From the NCBI GenBank assembly GCA_946408595.1, contig CAMJSX010000001.1, positions 62,001 through 126,000 of the forward strand: DNA of 64,000 nt, written 5' to 3'. Below the pieces are notes generated by a model. That model searched no databases, had not been told where the DNA came from, and worked only from the letters and a program-made list of their open reading frames with translations. A program made the position numbers and the translations under genes. Positions 59,543 to 64,000 of this stretch are shown here, in pieces. Every line of letters begins with the position of its first letter. Position 1 is the stretch's first letter. The DNA is from an uncultured Candidatus Saccharibacteria bacterium (lineage in GTDB: Bacteria; Patescibacteriota; Saccharimonadia; Saccharimonadales; Saccharimonadaceae).

Positions 59543-59548
59543 TATAAT
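59543..59548 (+). promoter_or_regulatory. -10 box of P-loop kinase gene
   Basis: TATAAT in ATGCTATAAT context ends 6 bases before the ATG at 59555. Confidence 0.55.
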
Positions 59549-59554
59549 ATTCCC

Positions 59555-60121
59555 ATGGACAATGTAAAAATTATCGCCATCGTTGGTATGAGTGGCAGTG
59601 GCAAGTCCGTTGCGGTAGATTATCTGACTAAGAAGGGTTATCCTAAGGTATATTTTGGGGGCATGATCTACAAGGAGATGGAAAAGCGTGGAATTATTCG
59701 CACTGAAGATGGTGAATCTGAAAAAATTTTCCGAGAAGAAATCCGAGAAAAGGAAGGCAAGGACTGGGTCGTGCGTCAAGTCATTGCTGAAACTAAGGAC
59801 TTGATTGCTGCTGGTCAGAAACGTATTATTCTAGATGGCGTTTATTCATGGACCGAATACAAGATTTTGAAGCATGAATTTCCTAAAAATCTGACTTTTA
59901 TTGCTATTGTGGTTGATAAAAAACTCCGCTACGATCGCGTGGCAAAGCGCCCGGGTCGTGCCTTTGATAGTGCCGCCATTCGTGAACGTGACCGCAGTGA
60001 AATTGAAAACCTTGAAAAGGGCGGTCCTATAGTTGCCGCGGATTATTATGTTTTGAATAATGGTACTATTGCTGATGCTGAGAATCGTGTAGAAGAAATA
60101 TTGAAGGAGATTGAATTTTGA
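59555..60121 (+). CDS. P-loop nucleotide kinase (AAA_18 / dephospho-CoA-kinase-like)
   Basis: The 188-residue protein has Walker A 'IAIVGMSGSGKSVAVDYL' (11-18), a lid region with 'RVAKRPGRAFDSAAIRERDRSEI', and 'ADYYVLNNGTIADAENRVEEIL' at the end. The overall plan resembles CoaE and archaeal nucleotide kinases, and 'ADYYVLNNGT' is like the 'D.VI.N.G' of CoaE. The substrate could be dephospho-CoA or a nucleoside monophosphate. It is leaderless and translationally coupled to the following gene (TTGA overlap). Confidence 0.78.
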   Translation: MDNVKIIAIVGMSGSGKSVAVDYLTKKGYPKVYFGGMIYKEMEKRGIIRTEDGESEKIFREEIREKEGKDWVVRQVIAETKDLIAAGQKRIILDGVYSWTEYKILKHEFPKNLTFIAIVVDKKLRYDRVAKRPGRAFDSAAIRERDRSEIENLEKGGPIVAADYYVLNNGTIADAENRVEEILKEIEF

Positions 60122-60555
60122 CAGACATAGCAAAAATATCAAATGTGGCCTACAAAAAGGGGAACTGGATGCGTTATACGCTTTGGGTTTTGGCGGCAAT
60201 TTGTATTGGAGCTTTAATACGCACTTTCGTTAGTACGATGAATGGTGAAGTGTCTGCGGCAGTTCCAGATGGTTATCGTTTTTCAGTGACTGATAATTAT
60301 ACTGAAGGCAGTAAGGTGAGAACTAGGTACTATGTTTACGATGATAAAATTGTGGTGGAGGATGAGAGTATTGAAAAAGATAAGGTGAATCGCACAGTTT
60401 TAATATATGACAATGTGAACACGGTGGGGCTCCAATATGATGAAGAAACAATTCAGTTATGTGAGCTGGGTGCTTGCCGTGAAAAGCCAAAAATCCTAGC
60501 CACAATCAAGAATCTAATATCGCGGAAAATTGGTCGCGAATACATAGGTTTTTAG
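60118..60555 (+). CDS. Single-helix membrane protein, TTG start likely
   Basis: I do not recognise this protein of 145 residues. It has a membrane helix (about 20-38) and an outside domain of about 105 residues with beta-rich sequence and two Cys ('LCELGACRE'). The TTG at 60118 overlaps the preceding stop (TTGA) and has AAGGAGA about 8 bases upstream. An ATG at 60169 with AAGGGG is an alternative start and would remove the first 17 residues. It is followed one base later by polA. Function unknown. Confidence 0.65.
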   Translation: MTDIAKISNVAYKKGNWMRYTLWVLAAICIGALIRTFVSTMNGEVSAAVPDGYRFSVTDNYTEGSKVRTRYYVYDDKIVVEDESIEKDKVNRTVLIYDNVNTVGLQYDEETIQLCELGACREKPKILATIKNLISRKIGREYIGF

Positions 60556-60556
60556 T

Positions 60557-62977
60557 ATGAAACGTTTAGTAATAATTGACGGTAAATCAGTGTTTTACCG
60601 GGGGTACTATGCTATGGGTGCGTTGTCGCTTTTTGATGGTACGCCGACGGGTGGGGTTTATGGTTTTGCAGCGATTGCTATGGAAATTGTGAAGAAACTT
60701 AATCCGACCAAAGTCGTGGTGGCTTGGGATTCAAAAACATCGGTTTCAAAAAGGCGGGCGATTTATCCTGAATATAAAGCTGGGCGGGTGAAGCCAGGGG
60801 AGGATTTTTATACTCAGATTCCATTGCTTGAGGAGTTGATTCATGACTTAGGTTGGAATTTCGTGGAGATTGATAATTATGAAGCAGATGATATTATTGG
60901 GACATTGAGTCGTGAGGCGGATGAAGCTGGTGACTGGGAGACTTATATTATTTCGTCCGATCTTGATATGCTGCAAATTGTAGATGACAACACGCATATG
61001 TGGCGGATTCTGAAAGGGTTTTCGAATATTGAGCAGATTGATGTGTCTGAGTTTGAAACTAAATATGGTATAAAGAAAGCGCAGTTTTTGGACCTTAAGT
61101 CTTTGAAGGGTGATGCTTCTGATAATATCCCTGGAGTTCCTGGGATTGGTGAAAAAACGGCGGTGAAGCTTTTAAATGATTATGGCACGCTTGATAATAT
61201 ATATAATAATATAGAGCAAATTCCGGGTTCTGTGAGAGGGAAGCTAGAAGCGGGTAAGGATTCGGCTTATCTTTCACGCAAACTCGCAAAAATTATGTTT
61301 GATGCGCCGGTTGATCTTAATGAACTTCCTGAGTTTTCGTTTGACCGCGAAAAGGTTATCACGGGCCTCAAGAAACTTGAGTTTAATTCGTTGATTCGAA
61401 AATTCGTAAAGGAGGGATCCGAAGCAGCGCTCTCTCGGGACGGGTCGCTCGCGCCCGTCGTTACGGAGCTCGCGCCCTCATCCTCGGTCGTAACCTCCGG
61501 AAGCCCTCGAGTAGCGCTATCTTCGGATCCCCTCGAAAACGCCGTTTCATTACCCGCAGACGCTATTATCGATTTTGATATTAAAGGTTTGATGCACAAT
61601 GATAAGAAGGTGGCGGGGGAGATTTTGGCGGGGAAGAAGTCGTTTTGGGATTTGAATCAGGCGGCGTTTCTTTTGAATCCGCTGGCTAGGGAGAATCCAC
61701 AGCTAGTAGTGCCGGAAGAAGAGTATCAAAAACAAGCCTTGGAGTTTAGTAAGTATCCTCGACTATATAATATATATACTGATTTTGACTTGCCACTGAT
61801 TCCAGTGCTTTACAAGATGGAAGAAAAGGGGATGCTGATTGACCGCGGGTATTTTGAAAACTTGCAAAAGGAATACACTGCTGAGGTGCGTCGTCTTGAA
61901 CAGGAAGTTTATAAGTTGGCAGGCACAGAGTTTAATCTAAATTCGCCGATTCAGCTTTCGGAGGTTTTGTTTAACACTTTGAATCTTCCGACTAAGGGTG
62001 TTAAGAAGACTTCTCGGGGCTATTCTACTGGAGCTAAAGAGCTGGAGAAACTAAAAGATTCTCACCCGGTGATTCCGAAGATTATTGAGTATCGTGAGGC
62101 GGCGAAACTATTGTCGACATATATTATCCCGATGCCGGATTTGGCCGATGATGACGGTCGGGTGCATACGACTTTTACTCAGAATGTGACTGCGACTGGA
62201 CGTTTAAGTTCGAAGGATCCGAATATGCAAAACATTCCGGTGCGTACTGAGGAAGGGAAGCGAATCCGTACTGGGTTTGTGGCGCCAGAAGGTAAGGTGC
62301 TAGTTTCGGCGGATTATTCACAGTTTGAGCTGAGACTTGCGGCGATTTTAAGTGGAGACCAAAGCTTAATTGATGATTTTAATAATGGGATCGATATTCA
62401 CACTAAGACGGCGGCGGAGGCTTTTCACGTTCCGTTTGAGCAGGTGACTAAGGAGCAACGTCGGGCTGCTAAGGTAGTGAACTTTGGAATACTTTATGGT
62501 ATGAGCGTGAGGGGTTTGTCGGAAGCAGCGAAGATGCCGTTTTATGAGGCGAAAGAGTTTATCGAGAATTATTTTAGGCTTAGAGCACCGATTAAACAGA
62601 AACTAGAGCAGATTTTGAAGCAGGCTAGGGAAGAGGGATTTGTGGAGACTTTTTATGGTCGCCGTCGTCCGACTCCTGACGTGAAATCGTCGAACTTTGT
62701 AATTCGGCAGGCGGCTGAGCGGGCGGCGATGAATATGCCGATTCAGGGGACGGAAGCGGATTTGATGAAGCGAGCGATGATTCACGTGGACAAAGCTTTG
62801 CCAGAGGGTGCTGAGCTGGTAATGCAGATTCATGACTCGTTGATCGTGGAATGTGATGAAGAGCAGGCTGAGAAAGTGGCAGAAATACTGCAGCGCGAGA
62901 TGGAACATGTTGCGCCAGAACTTGAAGTTAAACTGGCGGTTGAGGTGACGATTGGTAAGAATTGGGGTGAACTGTAG
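60557..62977 (+). CDS. polA: DNA polymerase I with in-frame palindromic insert and inactive-looking proofreading domain
   Basis: The 806-residue protein has a complete 5' nuclease domain (about 1-285, 'YEADDIIGTLSREA', 'SSDLDMLQIVDDN', 'GDASDNIPGVPGIGEKTA'). The polymerase domain is also complete (about 400-806), with motif A 'SADYSQFELRLAAI', motif B 'RRAAKVVNFGILYGMS' and motif C 'VMQIHDSLIVEC'. Between them the 3'-5' exonuclease domain is cut to about 70 residues and lacks the DEDD set ('IIDFDIKGLMHND'), so no proofreading is expected. Residues 286-325 ('GSEAALSRDGSLAPVV...') are encoded by a GC-rich palindromic element. It acts in repair and Okazaki-fragment processing. Confidence 0.96.
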   Translation: MKRLVIIDGKSVFYRGYYAMGALSLFDGTPTGGVYGFAAIAMEIVKKLNPTKVVVAWDSKTSVSKRRAIYPEYKAGRVKPGEDFYTQIPLLEELIHDLGWNFVEIDNYEADDIIGTLSREADEAGDWETYIISSDLDMLQIVDDNTHMWRILKGFSNIEQIDVSEFETKYGIKKAQFLDLKSLKGDASDNIPGVPGIGEKTAVKLLNDYGTLDNIYNNIEQIPGSVRGKLEAGKDSAYLSRKLAKIMFDAPVDLNELPEFSFDREKVITGLKKLEFNSLIRKFVKEGSEAALSRDGSLAPVVTELAPSSSVVTSGSPRVALSSDPLENAVSLPADAIIDFDIKGLMHNDKKVAGEILAGKKSFWDLNQAAFLLNPLARENPQLVVPEEEYQKQALEFSKYPRLYNIYTDFDLPLIPVLYKMEEKGMLIDRGYFENLQKEYTAEVRRLEQEVYKLAGTEFNLNSPIQLSEVLFNTLNLPTKGVKKTSRGYSTGAKELEKLKDSHPVIPKIIEYREAAKLLSTYIIPMPDLADDDGRVHTTFTQNVTATGRLSSKDPNMQNIPVRTEEGKRIRTGFVAPEGKVLVSADYSQFELRLAAILSGDQSLIDDFNNGIDIHTKTAAEAFHVPFEQVTKEQRRAAKVVNFGILYGMSVRGLSEAAKMPFYEAKEFIENYFRLRAPIKQKLEQILKQAREEGFVETFYGRRRPTPDVKSSNFVIRQAAERAAMNMPIQGTEADLMKRAMIHVDKALPEGAELVMQIHDSLIVECDEEQAEKVAEILQREMEHVAPELEVKLAVEVTIGKNWGEL
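61414..61531. repeat. 118-bp GC-rich palindromic element inserted in frame in polA
   Basis: The ends are inverted copies: GGGATCCGAAG (61414-61424) with CTTCGGATCCC (61521-61531). Next inside, AGCGCT (61426-61431) pairs with AGCGCT (61513-61518), and then CTC..GGG (61432-61439) with CCC..GAG (61504-61511). Smaller internal hairpins are GACGGG/CCCGTC (61439-61459) and GTTACG/CGTAAC (61460-61494). By hand count 79 of 118 bases are G or C (67%), far above the flanks. It codes for about 39 Ser/Ala/Leu/Val-rich residues in the loop between the nuclease and remnant exonuclease domains. Confidence 0.78.
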
Positions 62978-63015
62978 TTTTCCACAATTTTTCCATATTT
63001 AGTGTTAAAAAGTTC

Positions 63016-63044
63016 TTGACACCACTACATGTGGTGTTTATAAT
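63016..63044 (+). promoter_or_regulatory. Consensus promoter TTGACA-17-TATAAT with palindromic operator
   Basis: TTGACA (63016-63021) and TATAAT (63039-63044) are at perfect 17-base spacing. The spacer is filled by the inverted repeat ACACCAC-TACAT-GTGGTGT (63019-63037, perfect 7-base arms). A repressor bound here would block RNA polymerase. The form is close to NrdR boxes (ACAC...GTGT), but also fits other repressors. Confidence 0.72.
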
Positions 63045-63098
63045 GGTTTTTAGGTAATGCTTAATAACAAACATAAGTCTGTGAAAGGACAGAAAATC

Positions 63099-63536
63099 AT
63101 GAAGAAAATTATTTACAAAAACCCTAACGACGCCGAGAATTTCGACCTCAAGCGTTTTGTAAAGTCTTTGAATCGTTATGCCAAAGTTTCTGAAAGTGAT
63201 GCTAAGAAAGTTTTGGAAGATTTTGAGCAATACGAAACAATGCACGTTTCTTGTCTGGTTGAGGCCGGCATGAGACTCATTGCTGAGAAGAAGGACGAAA
63301 AAGCCGCTAAGGAATATTTTGAGCAATATGCTGAATACTTTGATGAAGGCAAATTTGAACGTCTTCGCCGTATTACTGGTTATCTAGTTGGTACTTTGGA
63401 CCGCTGGAATGATGCCAAGAAAGCCGAGGAAAAGGCTCGCGTCAAACATTCCGTGAACTCTGCAATTGATGACGCTGCTCGCATGGCTGCGCTTGAAACT
63501 CAAGCTATGGAGCAAAACATCGCCTACGCCCACTGA
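63099..63536 (+). CDS. Small protein with ATP-cone-like region
   Basis: The 145 residues begin 'KKIIYKNPNDAENFDLKRFVKSLNRYAKVSE'-like. Then comes 'HVSCLVEAGMRLIAEK' and 'AAKEYFEQYAEYFDEGKFERLR', which resembles the ATP-cone module of NrdR and ribonucleotide reductases (FD..K, V...L, A..Y..Y). The last about 45 residues are an Ala/Lys/Glu-rich helix. The ATG at 63099 is set by AAAGGA; an upstream in-frame ATG at 63057 is less likely. It has a strong promoter with its own operator, so it is regulated. No enzyme domain is attached. The ATP-cone reading is tentative. Confidence 0.5.
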   Translation: MKKIIYKNPNDAENFDLKRFVKSLNRYAKVSESDAKKVLEDFEQYETMHVSCLVEAGMRLIAEKKDEKAAKEYFEQYAEYFDEGKFERLRRITGYLVGTLDRWNDAKKAEEKARVKHSVNSAIDDAARMAALETQAMEQNIAYAH

Positions 63537-63541
63537 TATGA

Positions 63542-63547
63542 TATAAT
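63542..63547 (+). promoter_or_regulatory. -10 box of mutM
   Basis: TATAAT ends 6 bases before the mutM ATG at 63554. Confidence 0.55.
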
Positions 63548-63553
63548 AGGCGT

Positions 63554-64000
63554 ATGCCGGAGTTACCAGAGGTAGAAACAATTAAACGTGGTCTTTGTCA
63601 GTTTATCGTGAAGAAGAAACTGATAAGGACCACGATTTTATGTGCCAAATCTTTTATTGGTGAGCCGGTAACTGGAGCGGTGAAGGATATTCGTCGGTTT
63701 GGGAAAGCCCTCATTATCGACTTAGACAATCAGAAGTCGCTGATGATTCATCTAAGGATGACGGGGCAGTTAATATATGATGGAGAGGAGCGTTATGCTG
63801 CTGGCCATCCGAGTGAGAATTTTACGGCTGAGCTGCCGAATAAACAGACTAGAGTGATTCTCGAGTTTGATGATGGGGTTTTGTATTTTAATGACCAGAG
63901 AAAGTTTGGTTTTATTAAGGTTCTTCCGACTAGTGAGGTAGAGAAGGATGCGTTTATTAAGAAATTAGCTCCGGAGCCTTGGACAATTTCTGTCGATGAG
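63554..64000 (+). CDS. mutM: Formamidopyrimidine-DNA glycosylase, 3' end cut by window
   Basis: MutM (Fpg) removes oxidised purines such as 8-oxoguanine from DNA and nicks the strand. The visible 149 residues start 'MPELPEVETIKRGLCQFI', where Pro2 is the catalytic nucleophile after Met removal and Glu3 assists. They continue with 'DIRRFGKALIIDL', 'MIHLRMTGQLIYDG' and 'YFNDQRKFGFIKVL', all family motifs. The C-terminal zinc finger lies beyond the window. Leaderless from a TATAAT box. Confidence 0.96.
   Translation, partial: MPELPEVETIKRGLCQFIVKKKLIRTTILCAKSFIGEPVTGAVKDIRRFGKALIIDLDNQKSLMIHLRMTGQLIYDGEERYAAGHPSENFTAELPNKQTRVILEFDDGVLYFNDQRKFGFIKVLPTSEVEKDAFIKKLAPEPWTISVDE

Noticed and set aside
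18003..61780. Repeated TATATAATATATAT-like strings inside the GtrII-like, argS and polA genes
   Set aside because: All encode Tyr-Asn-Ile-Tyr-type residues in conserved or ordinary coding positions; no start codon at the right distance, so chance promoters at most.
1..64000. CRISPR arrays, rRNA genes, insertion sequences, phage structural genes
   Set aside because: I saw no regularly spaced repeats, rRNA sequence, transposase or phage morphogenesis motifs in the window.

Overview
The window looks like a chromosome segment of a Patescibacteria (CPR) organism, most likely Candidatus Saccharibacteria (TM7). The reasons are inferential: tightly packed and often overlapping genes, a monoderm-style type IV pilus set without a secretin, shortened versions of universal proteins, cell-surface proteins typical of episymbionts, two tRNA genes with encoded CCA ends, and many genes whose -10 box sits about 6 bases before the start codon. 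The standard genetic code fits; TGA is used as a stop.

Layout. 0-1.4 kb: a truncated LytR-CpsA-Psr gene diverging from a LexA-type DNA-binding domain protein. 1.4-18.1 kb: an envelope glycan locus with a secreted lysozyme-like/ricin-lectin protein, two fused glycosyltransferases, galE, further glycosyltransferases, a Wzm/Wzt-type ABC exporter, a CotH-like protein, and a GtrA-GT2 / GtrB / GtrII set flanking the remnant of a polysaccharide deacetylase gene. 18.1-27.1 kb: ftsK, an MFS transporter behind a probable attenuator with a leaderless leader peptide, metK behind a SAM-I-type riboswitch that overlaps its start codon, a secreted modular protein, rpsF-ssb-rpsR behind a candidate S6:S18 leader, efp, and a TlyA-like methylase. 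27.1-37.9 kb: the type IV pilus cluster pilM-N-O-x-B-T-C, a main pilin, a second pilin, pilD and a PilV-like pseudopilin. 37.9-45.1 kb: a Xer recombinase, ndk, a membrane protein carrying a near copy of the main pilin head, an amino-acid ABC transporter, a BspA-type surface protein and tRNA-Arg. 45.1-64 kb: a PrsA-like foldase, an unidentified structured RNA, tRNA-Gly, argS, a giant alpha-2-macroglobulin-like protein, orn, mscL, dnaG-rpoD, a T4SS-pilin-like protein, two kinase-type genes, polA, a small ATP-cone-like protein with a palindromic operator, and the 5' part of mutM.

How it works together. Much of the window builds a cell surface: glycan synthesis and export, attachment and twitching pili, and secreted adhesin-like proteins. 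This suits an organism living attached to a host bacterium. The rest is core replication, transcription and translation machinery.

The most unusual signals are: (1) a 118-bp GC-rich palindromic element inserted in frame in polA, like the protein-coding palindromic elements of Rickettsia; (2) a roughly 200-nt pseudoknotted RNA transcription unit at 46.1-46.3 kb; (3) the pilin head-domain duplication onto a non-pilin membrane anchor; (4) the leader-peptide attenuator before the MFS gene; (5) a DnaG primase that has lost all four zinc ligands; and (6) palindromic divergent promoters that also contain the start codons.
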